Under the pieces are notes generated by a model. It made no database searches and had not been told where the DNA came from. It saw only the letters and a program-made list of their open reading frames with translations. Source: DAISKN01 sp963716925 (lineage in GTDB: Bacteria; Acidobacteriota; Vicinamibacteria; Marinacidobacterales; SMYC01). Taken from it: DNA of 64,000 bases. The translations under genes and the position numbers were made by a program. The stretch's first letter is position 1. Each line of letters begins with the position of its first letter. Location of the stretch: positions 744,001-808,000 of the forward strand of contig CAVQUX010000010.1 of the NCBI GenBank assembly GCA_963716925.1, in the 5' to 3' direction. Below, in pieces: positions 46,949-56,804 of the stretch.

Positions 46949-47822
46949 GGAGCCTCCTCGAAATAGTGAAGATGGTTAGCGTTGACCCAGGTTTCCTGCA
47001 CGTCGCTCAGATGTCCCGGAACTGTGCCGAGATTTCTCCGGGACGGTGTTGCCGAAGTGGAGAGCCGCTCGTGATCGCCGTTGCCGCCGAATCGTCCGCG
47101 CCCGGGCAACAGCATCGGTACCGTGCGCCGGTACTCCTCGTACTCCGCGCCGTGCTCGAACACGAGATCTTTTTCCTCGAACTGAATCGCAAGAACGATG
47201 TAAGCGGTCGTCGCGATGGCGAAGACCAGGTGCGCCAGCGTCATCGTTGGCGTCATCCAGAACGCGAGGAGAAAGCCGAAATAGAGCGGATGCCGCACGA
47301 ATCGATATGGCAGCGGAGTGCCGGAAAGGCACTCGCGCGTACGGCCTGCCGATCAGGGGCAGCCACACCTGGCGAAGACCGAACAGGTCGAAATGGTTGA
47401 TGAGGAACGTCACCGTCAGGACGGTCGCCCAGCCGGCGGCGAACAGCGTCCACAGCAAGGCGCGTGCGGCGGTGTTCTCGACGGACCAGATCTGGATCCC
47501 GATCGGACGCCACTGCCAGAACAGCAGGAGCAGCGCGAGGCTCGCGCACAACACGTAGGTGGAGCGCTCGATGGTCCAGGGCACGATCTGCGTCCAGCGC
47601 TCCTTGAACCACCGTCTCGCCATCACGCTGTGCTGAACGGCAAAGAGGGTCAAGAGCAGCGCAATCGATCAGAAGGGCCTCGGGCAATGACGTCTGGAGT
47701 GAGCCATCGAGGCGGCTGGGCACCGCGAACCCACCGACGAATGCGATCGCATAGAGGAACGTGGCGAGGAAGATCAGATAGGACGTTAGGCCGTAGGAAA
47801 AGAACAGCAGACGTTTGATCAT
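46945..47822 (-). CDS. mddA: Methanethiol S-methyltransferase (MddA-like), two frame breaks
   Basis: A membrane methyltransferase of the isoprenylcysteine-methyltransferase/NnrU-like group that would make dimethyl sulfide from methanethiol and S-adenosylmethionine. From ATG 47822: LLFFSYGLTSYLIFLATFLYAIAFVGGF and SLPEALLI. The next frame reads TLFAVQHSVMARRWFKERWT, ERSTYVLCASLALLLLFWQWRPI and FLINHFDLFGLRQVWL. The last frame reads RHPLYFGFLLAFWMTPTMTLAHL, QFEEKDLV and YRRTVPMLLPG. These are the MddA landmarks in order. Breaks lie near 47670 and 47335. The roughly 45 residues after PMLLPG are not usual. Confidence 0.85.
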
Positions 47823-47920
47823 GGGATTCTCCTCTTTGTGCTCCAGCGAGAATGCGCCGGCCGCGCCGTCGCTGACTAGGGGCGCTTTGTCCCGGTTGGC
47901 GTACAATCGGGGGCCCGGAT

Positions 47921-48799
47921 GTGAGACAAATGTCCCATTCAGACGCGATGGCCGGTCCCATGAGGCTGCGCCAGCACGTTCGCTACATCAAAGCCTCGGA
48001 TGGGACGCGCCTGGCGTGGGCGGAATCGGGCGTCGGCCCGGTCGTGGTCAAAGCCGCCAACTGGCTCACTCATCTCGAATACGAGTGGGAGAGCCCGGTC
48101 TGGAAACACTGGCTCCAGTTCTTTTCCGCGCACTGCCGGTTCGTGCGCTACGACGAGCGGGGATGCGGCATGAGCGAATGGCAGGGCGGCGCCCTGTCAC
48201 TGGATCAGTGGGCCTGCGGATCTTGAATCGATCATCGATGCCGCTCGACCGGCCGGACCGGTGACCCTTCTGGGCATTTCACAGGGCGCGGCGACGTGCA
48301 TCCACTACGCGATCCGGAATCCCGAGCGGGTTGCGCGGCTGATCCTCTACGGCGGCTACGCGCACGGTGCGATCAAGCGCAGTACGCCGGGCACCGAATC
48401 GGCGTACCGCGCCATGATCGAACTGGCGCGGGTGGCGTGGGGAAAAGACAATCCGACGTTCCGCCAGGTGTTCACATCGCGCTTCATTCCAGGCGGCAGC
48501 CACGAGCAGCTGCAATGGTTCAACGACCTCTGCCATGAAGACCACCTCCGGCGAGATCGTCGCCAGCCTGCTCGAGGCGCGCGCCGTCGTGGACATCGCG
48601 GACTCGCTCGGTGCAGGTGCGCGCGCCCACGCTCGTCCTGCACGCGCGCAACGACGAGGTGATACCGATTGCGGAAGGGCGGCTCCTCGCGAGCGGCATT
48701 CCGGGAGCCGAGTTCGTCGAGCTCGACTCGCACAATCACATCCTACTCGAGCAAGAACCGGCGTGGCAGCGGTTTCAGCCTCAGCGGAACGCGGGATGA
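47921..48799 (+). pseudogene. Alpha/beta hydrolase, several frame breaks
   Basis: Starting at GTG 47921 the first frame reads RYIKASDGTRLAWAESGVGPVVVKAANWLTHLEYEWESP and RFVRYDERGCGMSEW. After a break near 48215 the second continues TLLGISQGAATCIHYA (nucleophile Ser in GISQG) and FIPGGSHEQLQWFNDL. After breaks near 48535 and 48605 the third has APTLVLHARNDEVIP (acid Asp) and SHNHILLE (His). The triad is intact if joined. In this group the domain is often fused behind an N-terminal regulator; none is seen here. The end (WQRFQPQRNAG) is short of the usual C-terminal helix and overlaps the convergent LLM gene. Confidence 0.72.
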
Positions 48800-49778
48800 T
48801 CTTGTCGCCGTACTCCGCGACGATGCGCTCTTCCTCGGTGTTCATCAAGTAGATGTTGAACTGGGTCACGCCCGCCTCTTCGAGGGCCTTCAGCCGCTCC
48901 ACGTGCTGCTCGGGCGAGCCCAGGACGGAGAAGCTCTCGACGACGTCGTCGGTGACGAACTCCAGGTGCTTCGCGTCCTTCTTCGCGTGCTGCCGGTAGT
49001 CGTAGCCCTTGCGGCGCTCGATGTAGGACGTGAGGCTCGCAGGCACGAGCTTCGAGTCCTTTCCGTACTTCTCCACGATGTCAGCGACGTGGTTTCCCAC
49101 CATCGCGGGGAACCAGCGGGTCTGCTCGATGCAGGCTTCCCTGGAGCCGATCCAGGCGGGCGCGGCGGCCATGACCTTGTACTTCGACATGTCCCGACCC
49201 GCCTTCTTTCCGGCACTCATCGCCTCGCCGATGAACCAGCGGCAGAGCCCCGGATCGGCGATCTGCAGGATCAAGCCGTCCCCGTTCTCTCCCGCAGCCG
49301 CGAGCGCCTTGGGACCGTAAGCCGCGATCCAGACGGGCAATTCGTACCGACTCCAGGTGAGCTGCACTTCCGAGGAACAGTCCGGATAGGTCGCCGCTTC
49401 GCCCCGGCAAAGCGCCTTGATCGTCCGGGAGAATTCGTTCATGCGCTCGACCGTCGCCGGCTGGAACTTCATCATCCGCCGCGAGCTGTCCCCGCGCCCG
49501 ACGCCGACGTCGAATCGGCCGCCGCTCGAGAGCGCGAGGCTCGCGAAGAGGCTCGCGGCGACCGACCAGTCGCGCACGTCGGGGTTGGTCACGCAGGGAC
49601 CGAAGCGCATCGTCTCCGTGTGCTCCATGCAGGCCGCCATCACCGGGTAGGGATCGCGCCAGAGGACGTGCGAGTCGTAGAACCAGCAGTAGCGGAAGCC
49701 TGCGAGCTCCGCCTGCCGGCTGAGCGCTTTCGTGCGCGCGAAATCCATGTCGCCCTTGAAGCAGATCGCGAAATCCAT
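48781..49778 (-). CDS. LLM-class F420-dependent-type oxidoreductase, stop lost by one-base deletion
   Basis: About 332 residues from ATG 49778. Motifs: MDFAICFKGDMDFARTKALSRQAELAGFRYCWFYDSHVLWRDPYPVMA, FGPCVTNPDVRDWSVAASLFASLALSSGGRFDVGVGRGDSS and PVWIAAYGPKALAAAGENGDGLILQ. These match the TIGR03842-like F420-dependent luciferase group. Near the end KIIPR is followed by sequence that would read F-R-stop at 48781 if one T were added (CCGCGTTCCGCTGA). Uncorrected, the frame runs 167 codons further through the antisense of the hydrolase. Substrate is unknown. Confidence 0.87.
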
Positions 49779-49863
49779 GAGATGGACCCTCTCGAAGGAA
49801 GGTAGCAGAAGTTGCGCTCGTTGACCATTCCACGATAAGAGATGGCTCGCCACGGAGGATCTC

Positions 49864-50331
49864 ATGGGCTCTTACTTTCATCGGGTACGGTTCGTGATCG
49901 TGTTTCTCGTTCTGTTCACGATCGGCCGGTTCGTTCTCGGAGCCACGGGCGTTCCCTACGCGCAGGGGACCCATGTCTTCAGCATCGTGACGTTCTCGCT
50001 CTTCGCCTCTCTTCTCTACGGCGCGTTCTCGAGGCCGCTCTGGGGCTTTCGCTTGCCGCAGGCGATGATGCTGGGCGTCGCCATCGGCCTCTCCGGTCAG
50101 GCGCTCATCTTCCTCGCAACCCTCGGCTCCCAACTCGCCGGGGCCGAGACCTACTTCAACAACCCCGTTGCCCTTCTGGGTCAAGGGGCAGCGGCCAGCA
50201 TCGAGGGAGCAATCCCCCTGGGGCAAGCGATGGTGGCGCGCCTCATCGGCATCGTCGTCAACCCCATCCTCAACTCCATCGCCGCCCTCATCGGATGGTC
50301 TCTCGGAAAGCTCATTCCGGGGAAAGGCTGA
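49864..50331 (+). CDS. Hypothetical four-helix membrane protein
   Basis: 155 residues from ATG 49864, GGAGG upstream. Membrane helices are FVIVFLVLFTIGRFVLGA, FSIVTFSLFASLLYGAF, AMMLGVAIGLSGQALIFLATLGS and LIGIVVNPILNSIAALIGWSLG. No known family was recognised. It is followed after 10 bases by the enoyl-CoA hydratase gene and so is probably co-transcribed with it and the amidohydrolase. Confidence 0.7.
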   Translation: MGSYFHRVRFVIVFLVLFTIGRFVLGATGVPYAQGTHVFSIVTFSLFASLLYGAFSRPLWGFRLPQAMMLGVAIGLSGQALIFLATLGSQLAGAETYFNNPVALLGQGAAASIEGAIPLGQAMVARLIGIVVNPILNSIAALIGWSLGKLIPGKG

Positions 50332-50341
50332 ACCTCTCGCG

Positions 50342-51064
50342 ATGTCGGGCGACATCCACCTGATCCGCCTCGAGTACGGTAAAGCGAACGCCATCGACGG
50401 ACGGTTCACGGCCTTTCTCGCGGGGGAGCTCGACCGCGCGATCGAGAGCGGCAGGAAAGCCGTGGTTCTCACCGGCCGCGAGGGGTTCTTCTCCGCCGGC
50501 CTCGATCTGCGGGGGCTCCCCGAGGGACGCGAGGAGATGGCGTCGTTTCTCGACGGGTTCGAGAAGCTGAACCAGAAGCTCCTCGAGTTTCCACTTCCGC
50601 TCGTGGTCGCGGTCAACGGACATGCCATCGCCGGAGGATGCATCCTCGCTTCGACCGGCGACCTGCGGCTCGGCGCCGCGGGCAGTTACAAGATCGGCGT
50701 CTCCGAGGTGACGCTGGGAATCGTATTCCCGGCGAGCGCGTTCGAGATCATGAGGGCGACGCTCGCCCCTCGGTTCGTCCCCGAGGTCCTGCTCGGCGGA
50801 AAGCTCCTCGATCCCGAGACCGCGGTCGAGGCCGGCATTCTTCACCGCGTGGTTCCCCCGGAGGAGCTCCTGGTCGCCGCCGAGGCCGCGGCGAGAGAGC
50901 TCGGGGAGAAACCTCCCCTCGCGTTTCGCCACTCCAAGCTCGCGCTCCGAGCGCCGGTCCTGGAGCGCATCGAGAGGACGCGCGTCGAGTCGCGCCGGCT
51001 TTTTCTCGAGACCTGGTTCTCGCCCGAGGTGGCCGAGCGCAGAAAGGCGATGCTGGCGAAATGA
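50342..51064 (+). CDS. Enoyl-CoA hydratase/isomerase family protein
   Basis: 240 residues. Crotonase-fold motifs: KAVVLTGREGFFSAGLDLRGLPEG (first oxyanion-hole strand), VVAVNGHAIAGGCILASTGDLRL (second, with the GHAIAGG turn) and GVSEVTLGIVFP. The usual hydratase Glu in the second site is replaced by the G-V-S-E arrangement, so it may be a hydrolase or isomerase variant. Acts on acyl-CoA in the cytoplasm. Its TGA overlaps the ATG of the amidohydrolase. Confidence 0.9.
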   Translation: MSGDIHLIRLEYGKANAIDGRFTAFLAGELDRAIESGRKAVVLTGREGFFSAGLDLRGLPEGREEMASFLDGFEKLNQKLLEFPLPLVVAVNGHAIAGGCILASTGDLRLGAAGSYKIGVSEVTLGIVFPASAFEIMRATLAPRFVPEVLLGGKLLDPETAVEAGILHRVVPPEELLVAAEAAARELGEKPPLAFRHSKLALRAPVLERIERTRVESRRLFLETWFSPEVAERRKAMLAK

Positions 51065-52709
51065 GGCGCCTTTCGATCCTGTTCGCCGTCGCCCTCGCGT
51101 CCTGCGAGCCGAAGGAGCCCGCCGATACCGTTCTCGTGAACGGAAAGGTCGTTACCCTCGATGCCGAGGGAACGATCGCCGAGGCGGTCGCCATCGCGCG
51201 AAGGCAGGATTCTCGCGGTGGGAACGACCGAGGAGGTCCTGGCGTTCGCCGGCTCGGCGACGGAGAGGATTGACCTCGAGGGCAAGACGGTCGTTCCCGG
51301 GCTCGCCGACAACCACTACCACAGTATCGGAGGAGGGCCCGGCGTCGACCTCTCTCGCACCCGGAGCCTCCAGGAAGTGCTCGACGCCATCGCGGCCCGC
51401 GCGGCGGAGACTCCCGAAGGCGAGGTCATCGTCACCAACAGCGACTGGCACGAGGGACAGCTCGCGGAGCAGAGCCTTCCCTACCGCGACGACCTCGACC
51501 GCGCGACGACGCGGCATCCGGTCGTCGTCGTCCGCGGGGGCCACGAGTTCATCTTGAACAGCGCCGCGCTCGCCCGATGGGACATCCAGGAGTCGGTGAA
51601 AGCCCCGGACGGAGGAAGCGTCGGCCGCTACCCCGACGGGCGTCTCAACGGCGAGCTCGTGGATACGGCGAAGAGCTTCGTTACCCTTCCCCCGAGGCCC
51701 GAGGTCTCGGCGGAGGAGCGCCTGAACGGACTCGAAGCCGAGCTCCGGCGCCTCACGGAGGTCGGGCTCACCAGCATCCGCTATCGCAAGCGCCACTCCC
51801 GACTTCTACCGGGATCTCGAGGAGCTCCGGAAGCGCGGCCCGCTTCCGGTGCGGGTAAGTGTCCTCCTGCGCGTCCGCGACCAGGCCGAGATCGGGAATC
51901 TGGGAATCGCCCCCGATGCCGGAGACGAATGGCTTCGGGTCGCGGGCATCAAGCTCGGAGTGGACGGAGGCTTCGAGGGCGGTCTCATGCGCGAGCCCTA
52001 CGAAGAGCCCTGGGGACGGAAGGGGACGTTCTACGGGCTTCAGACCATGCCCACCGAGCCCTACGTCGAGCTGGTGCGGAAGCTGAACCAGGCGGGATGG
52101 CGCGTCGCGACGCACGCGGTCGGAGACGCCGCGATCGATCTCGTCCTCGATGCCTACGAGAAAGCGAACCAGGAGCGGAGCATCGCCGACCGCCGATTCG
52201 CCATCGAGCACGGCTTCATTCCGCGCGAGGACCAGTTCCCGCGGATGAAGGCCCTCGGCCTCCACGTCACCGCTCAGGACCACCTGTACCTCGCCGCCCC
52301 GAGTCTCGTGAAGTACTGGGGCGAGGAACGGGCACGGTGGGTGACGCCTCTGCGGGCCTACATCGACGCGGGGATTCCCGTCTCTCTCGGCACGGACACT
52401 CCCGTGGTCCCCTACCCTCCGCTCTGGGTCCTCTACCACTTCATCACCCGCGACACTATCAGCGCCGGGGTCATGGGCGAGGATCAGAAGGTGTCCCGCG
52501 AGGAAGCGCTGCGGGCGATGACCCTCGGCGGCGCCGCGCTGACGTTCGAAGAAGACCGGAAGGGAACGATCGAGCCGGGCAAGCTCGCCGATCTCGTCGT
52601 GCTCGAAGAGGACATCCTCACCTGCGAGCCCGCGCGCATCCGGGACATGGCGGTCTCGCTCACGATGGTGGGCGGCGAGATCGCCTACCGCTCCACGACC
52701 AGCAAGTAG
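51061..52709 (+). CDS. Lipoprotein amidohydrolase (YtcJ-like, Amidohydro_3), two frame breaks
   Basis: From ATG 51061 a lipoprotein leader (MRRLSILFAVALASCEP, lipobox LASC) places it on a membrane surface. Metal-dependent hydrolase motifs: VVPGLADNHYHS (HxH ligands), THAVGDAAIDLVLDAYE, RFAIEHGFI and VSLGTDTPVVPYPP (late Asp), then GKLADLVVLEEDIL. Frames change near 51205 and 51787; the pieces join to about 545 residues, the normal length. This group hydrolyses N-substituted amides, formamides or cyclic amides; the substrate is unknown. The 3' end overlaps the convergent ASPIC gene by 25 bases. Confidence 0.88.
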
Positions 52710-54316
52710 CGGTCGATCCCGGGGGACGGCATCTCCTGGACCTTTCCCGAGGGCCACCGGATCTCGATTCGATCCGCTCGCTCGCGGGAGCCGAGGCCGA
52801 AAAAGACTCTGGAGTCGCTCTGGCTGAGGTAGCTCCCGCCGCTTTTGACCTCACGGATTTGCCGGAGCCCACCCGTCTCGAGCGTGATCTTCGCTCCGAG
52901 AGCGTCGCGCGAGCTCGCCCGCCCCACGAGGCGGAGCCCGATCCAGTGTCGAGAAGTCTCGGTGTCGTTCCGGTAGAGCCGAGGCTTTCCGTTCATCTGA
53001 GCGACGAAGACGTCGATGTCCCCGTCGTCTTCGAGATCGGCGAACGCCACTCCCCTTCCCGCGAGAGGCTCCTCGAGACCGGCCCGCTCTCCCAGCTCCT
53101 CGAACCGGCCGTCGCCGAGATTTCGAAACAGGAGGCTCCTCTGAGCGTAGTCGCTTTCGATCTCTTCCTTCGCCACTTCGGGATAGACGTGGCCGTTCGC
53201 GACGAAGATGTCCAGAAACCCGTCCCCATCGAAGTCCTGGAACCCGCTCCCCCATCCCAGGAAGAGGTAGCTCGGCTCGGCGATACCGGCGGCGAAGCTC
53301 ACGTCGAGAAAGTAGCCGGCTCCCGAGTTTCGATAGAGCGTGTTGTAGTCGTGGGAGAAGTTCGTGACGTGGAGGTCGAACAGGCCGTCGTTGTCGTAGT
53401 CGCCGGCGTCGACTCCCATTCCCGCCTGCGCCCTCCCGTCCTCGTTGAAGGCGACGCCGTCCGCGAGAGCCGTGTCCTGGAAGCGGCCCTTTCCGTCGTT
53501 CCGATAGAGGTTGTGCCCCGACTGGTCGTTCGCGGCGTACAGATCGAGGTCGCCGTCGTCATCGAGGTCGCTCCAGACCGCGCCGAGACCGTACTCCGGA
53601 TTCACCCCGACTCCCGCTCTCTCGCTCACGTCTTCGAAGGTGAAGTCCCCGCGGTTGCGATAGAGGACGCTCCTCGCCGGGGGAAGGCCCTTGGGCCCGC
53701 ACATGACGGCGATCCCCATGAAGAAGCAGTTGGGTGCGCCTCCGGGTTCGGGAGTGGCCGATGGGTCGAAGTCGACGTAGCGCGCAATGAAGAGATCGTC
53801 GAAGCCGTCCGCGTCGTAGTCCGCGAACGCGGCACTCGTGTGCCAGCCCTCCTGCGCCAGGCCCGAGGCTTCCCCGCACTCGACGAACGTCCCGTCGCCG
53901 CGGTTTCGATAGAGAAGAGCGGCCCCGTAGTAGGTCACCAGGAGGTCGGGATCGCCGTCGTTGTCGACGTCGGAGAACGCCGCCCCCTGGCCCCACCCCT
54001 GATGGGCCTTGAGTGAAAGACCCGCCGCCTCCGTCACTTCCACGAATCGCCCCTCGCCGACGTTGCGATAGAGCCGGTTGCCCGCACCCTCCGGCACGCC
54101 CCCGAGCCTCCGTCCGTCTACGACGAAGAGATCCATGTCAGAATCCTCGTCGTAGTCGAGAAACGCGGCCCCCGTTCCCGTCGTCTCCAGGATGTAGCGC
54201 TTTTCGCCGACTCCGCCGTAGGTGAGCTCGCGAGCGACGCCGGCCTCCTCGGCGACGTCACGGAAGCGCAAAGAGACTTCCTGCGCCAGAAACAGGGTCA
54301 GCAGGAAATAGCTCAA
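52685..54316 (-). CDS. FG-GAP/VCBS propeller protein with ASPIC/UnbV C-terminal domain (second copy)
   Basis: 543 residues from TTG 54316, which overlaps the stop of the previous gene (TTGA). A short hydrophobic leader (YFLLTLFLAQE) suggests export. Then come many Asp-rich VCBS/FG-GAP repeats (FLDYDEDSDMDLFVVDG, FSDVDNDGDPDLLVTYYG, FADYDADGFDDLFIARY, WSDLDDDGDLDLYAAND), each with a calcium-binding DxDxDGxxD loop as in integrin alpha propellers. The C-terminal ASPIC/UnbV domain (RHWIGLRLVGRASSRDALGAKITL, DRIEIRWPSGKVQEM) is complete. It is the last gene of the five-gene operon. CRTAC1-like adhesion or surface binding is the usual guess. Confidence 0.9.
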   Translation of the reverse strand: MSYFLLTLFLAQEVSLRFRDVAEEAGVARELTYGGVGEKRYILETTGTGAAFLDYDEDSDMDLFVVDGRRLGGVPEGAGNRLYRNVGEGRFVEVTEAAGLSLKAHQGWGQGAAFSDVDNDGDPDLLVTYYGAALLYRNRGDGTFVECGEASGLAQEGWHTSAAFADYDADGFDDLFIARYVDFDPSATPEPGGAPNCFFMGIAVMCGPKGLPPARSVLYRNRGDFTFEDVSERAGVGVNPEYGLGAVWSDLDDDGDLDLYAANDQSGHNLYRNDGKGRFQDTALADGVAFNEDGRAQAGMGVDAGDYDNDGLFDLHVTNFSHDYNTLYRNSGAGYFLDVSFAAGIAEPSYLFLGWGSGFQDFDGDGFLDIFVANGHVYPEVAKEEIESDYAQRSLLFRNLGDGRFEELGERAGLEEPLAGRGVAFADLEDDGDIDVFVAQMNGKPRLYRNDTETSRHWIGLRLVGRASSRDALGAKITLETGGLRQIREVKSGGSYLSQSDSRVFFGLGSRERADRIEIRWPSGKVQEMPSPGIDRYLLVVER

Positions 54317-55911
54317 CGAATCACTCCGATCCCTTCCTTCACCACGTACCGCCGTCCGGCCTCGAGGCGGTCGATCGAGTCCACGCGTCCCGACGGCCAC
54401 CGCAAGGACAGCCCTTCGACTCTCGCGGCGCCGCCGATGCCCAGATGGAGAACCATCTCGTTCTGGGCGAGGTAGCTCGATGCGGAGCGCAGCTCGTCGA
54501 CCCAGGGGCGGCCCTCGAGCTCGAGCGTGACTCGCGCGCCGACACCGTCGCGGTTGGAGGTGACGCCTACGAGCCGGAGACCGATGAACCCGCCCGCATT
54601 CCCGCCGTCGTTCCGGAGCAGCTCCGCCTTCCGTCCGCGCGAGGAGATCGCCAGGTCGCTATCCCCGTCGCCATCGTAGTCGAGGCTGGCGAGCCCACGG
54701 CCCACGCGGGGCCTCGCTATCGCGCCGGAGGACGGAGTGACGTCCCGGAATCGCCCTTCCTCGTTCCGAAAGATCTGTCCGGGCTGCTCGAACGCGAGGT
54801 TCGACTGGATCTTCGCGATGTTGTCCAGGATGTGGCCGTTCACCACGACGAGATCCTGCCAGCCGTCGTTGTCGAGATCGAGGAAGTCGCATCCGAAGCC
54901 GAGCTCGGTGAGGCTCGCGGCGCCGAGGCCGAACGCGGAGGTGGCGTCGAAGAAGAACCCTCCGCCGAGGTTGCGGTAGAGCGTATTGTTCTCGAAGTCG
55001 AAGTTCGTGACCACGAGGTCGAGTCGGCCGTCGCGATCGACGTCCCCGGCATCGACTCCCATCCCCGCCTCGGCGAGTCCTTGTTCGTTGTAGGCGGCCC
55101 CGGCCTCGACCCCGACTTCCGCGAGGCGCCCTCCGTCGTTCCGGTACAGGTAGTTCCGTGTCGTGTCGTTGGCAACGTAGAGGTCCGAATCTCCGTCGTC
55201 GTCGAAGTCGAGAGCGACGACGCCGAGGCCTTTTCCGCCGGAAATTCCGGCGACCCCGGAGGCCGAGGAAACGTCCTCGAACGTTCCGTCGCGGCGATTC
55301 CGGTAGAGGGCGTCCGGCACGCCGCCGTACTCCTGCGGATGACAGTAGGCCACGATTCCCGCAGTCGGGCTCACGCACTCGCGGTGGTTTTTGACGGTGA
55401 AGTCGAGGTAGTTGACGACGTAGAGGTCGAGGAAGCCGTCGCCGTCGAGCTCGAAGAACGAGGCGCTCGAGGACCAACGTCCGTCGGCGACGCCCGCCTC
55501 TCGCGCGCGGGAAAGAAACGTTCCGTCGCCGTTGTTGAGGTAGAGCTGATTCTCGCCGAATGCGGTGACGAGAACGTCGATGTCTCCGTCGTTGTCGAGG
55601 TCGGAGGCCGTGCCTCCCATGCCGTAGCCCTCACCGGCGAGCCCCGCTTCTTCGGTCACGTCGCGAAACGTGCCGTCCCCGAGGTTTCGGTAGAGGGCAT
55701 TGCCACGGCGAGGGCCATCCGCTCCCGGAAGAGGGGAACCGTTGACGAACAGCAGATCGGGAAGCTCGTCGGAATCGTAGTCGAAGGCCAGGACTCCCCC
55801 GCCGAAGGTCTCCACCAGGTAGCGCCGTCCGCTCGCGCCGTCGTCGTGGCGGAAGGAAATCCCGGCCTGCGCCGTGACATCGGTGAACGTGACCAGTAAG
55901 AAGAGGATCAC
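54313..55911 (-). CDS. FG-GAP/VCBS propeller protein with ASPIC/UnbV C-terminal domain (first copy)
   Basis: 532 residues from GTG 55911, overlapping the stop of the TPR gene (GTGA). A very short hydrophobic leader (ILFLLVTFTDVTAQAG) is followed by VCBS repeats with calcium loops (LAFDYDSDELPDLLFVNG, ASDLDNDGDIDVLVTAFG, FFELDGDGFLDLYVVNY, ALDFDDDGDSDLYVAND). The C-terminal ASPIC/UnbV domain is IGLRLVGVTSNRDGVGARVTLEL and GLSLRWPSGRVDSID. It is a paralogue of the next gene, with the same order of repeats, so the pair probably arose by tandem duplication. Confidence 0.9.
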   Translation of the reverse strand: MILFLLVTFTDVTAQAGISFRHDDGASGRRYLVETFGGGVLAFDYDSDELPDLLFVNGSPLPGADGPRRGNALYRNLGDGTFRDVTEEAGLAGEGYGMGGTASDLDNDGDIDVLVTAFGENQLYLNNGDGTFLSRAREAGVADGRWSSSASFFELDGDGFLDLYVVNYLDFTVKNHRECVSPTAGIVAYCHPQEYGGVPDALYRNRRDGTFEDVSSASGVAGISGGKGLGVVALDFDDDGDSDLYVANDTTRNYLYRNDGGRLAEVGVEAGAAYNEQGLAEAGMGVDAGDVDRDGRLDLVVTNFDFENNTLYRNLGGGFFFDATSAFGLGAASLTELGFGCDFLDLDNDGWQDLVVVNGHILDNIAKIQSNLAFEQPGQIFRNEEGRFRDVTPSSGAIARPRVGRGLASLDYDGDGDSDLAISSRGRKAELLRNDGGNAGGFIGLRLVGVTSNRDGVGARVTLELEGRPWVDELRSASSYLAQNEMVLHLGIGGAARVEGLSLRWPSGRVDSIDRLEAGRRYVVKEGIGVIR

Positions 55912-56804
55912 CGCGCGCGCGTGCGCCTCTTCGCCTCGGGATCCTCGGCTCCCGAGGCCCGAAGCTCCGCGACCCGAGCCCAGGCGGCGCGGGCCTCTTC
56001 GTCGTGTCCGAGCCGTTCCCAGACGAGCGCCTGGTTGTACCACGCCTGAAGGTGCTCGGGGTCGGAATCGATCGCCGCCGCAAACGATCGCATGGCGGAG
56101 TCGAGCTCGCCGCGGCGAAGAGAGATGAGGCCGAGCTGGAAATGGGCTTCGGCGCTGCTCCCCTCGATCTCGAGCGCACGGGTGAGCACCGGCACCGCTT
56201 CCCCGTCGCGGCCCGCGCGGGCGAGAACCTTCCCGAGAGCGACGTGGGCATCGAGGAGCCCGGAGTCGAGCCGGATCGCCTCCCGGAGCGCGGCGACGGC
56301 AGGCTCGTTCCGGCCGAGGCCGATCTCCGTGAGCCCCAGGTAGAGGAACGCCTGCGCCGACGGAGAAGTCGCGATCACTCGTTCGAACTCCGCCCGGGCG
56401 TTCTCCCCCTCGAGCTTCGAGTAGTAGACCCATCCGAGCTGGAGCCGAATCGCCGGCTCCGTCGGGACGAGCTCCCTCGCCTGCCTCAAGACCTCTTCCG
56501 CTTCCCGCCAGCGTTCGAGCTTGGAGAAAGCGGTTCCGAGCTCGTAGAGAATCGAGGGGTTGGGACGTTTCGCGAAGCGCTGCGCGCTCCGAAGGGCCTC
56601 GATAGCCTCCTCGGTTCGATTCTGGCGCGCGAGCGCGATCCCGAGGTAATAGCTTGCGCGGGAGTCCTCGGGGCTCTCGGATACGAGCTCCCGGAACGAC
56701 CTCTCGGCCGCCTCGAGGTTCCGCTCCTCGAGGAACCGCTTCCCTTGCTCGAGAAGGCTCACCGCCTCCTGGACGAACAGGACCGCGAGCAGAGCGGGAA
56801 TCAT
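55908..56804 (-). CDS. TPR-repeat protein
   Basis: 298 residues made almost wholly of TPR helix pairs (about seven): LEQGKRFLEERNLEAAERSFRELVSESPED, RASYYLGIALARQNRTEEAIEALRSA, AFLYLGLTEIGLGRNEPAVAALREAIRLD, AHFQLGLISLRRGELDSAMRSFAAAID. The N terminus (MIPALLAVLFVQEA) is a short hydrophobic stretch, possibly a signal. The start overlaps the DUF1028 stop and the stop overlaps the first ASPIC gene, each by four bases. It is probably a protein-protein scaffold for the operon products. Confidence 0.88.
   Translation of the reverse strand: MIPALLAVLFVQEAVSLLEQGKRFLEERNLEAAERSFRELVSESPEDSRASYYLGIALARQNRTEEAIEALRSAQRFAKRPNPSILYELGTAFSKLERWREAEEVLRQARELVPTEPAIRLQLGWVYYSKLEGENARAEFERVIATSPSAQAFLYLGLTEIGLGRNEPAVAALREAIRLDSGLLDAHVALGKVLARAGRDGEAVPVLTRALEIEGSSAEAHFQLGLISLRRGELDSAMRSFAAAIDSDPEHLQAWYNQALVWERLGHDEEARAAWARVAELRASGAEDPEAKRRTRAR

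Noticed and set aside
52710..54016. Continuation of the amidohydrolase-strand frame into an apparent 951-codon protein
   Set aside because: That frame is only in phase with the amidohydrolase for part of its length, and the rest is antisense to the ASPIC gene. The true amidohydrolase end at 52709 is supported by family motifs.
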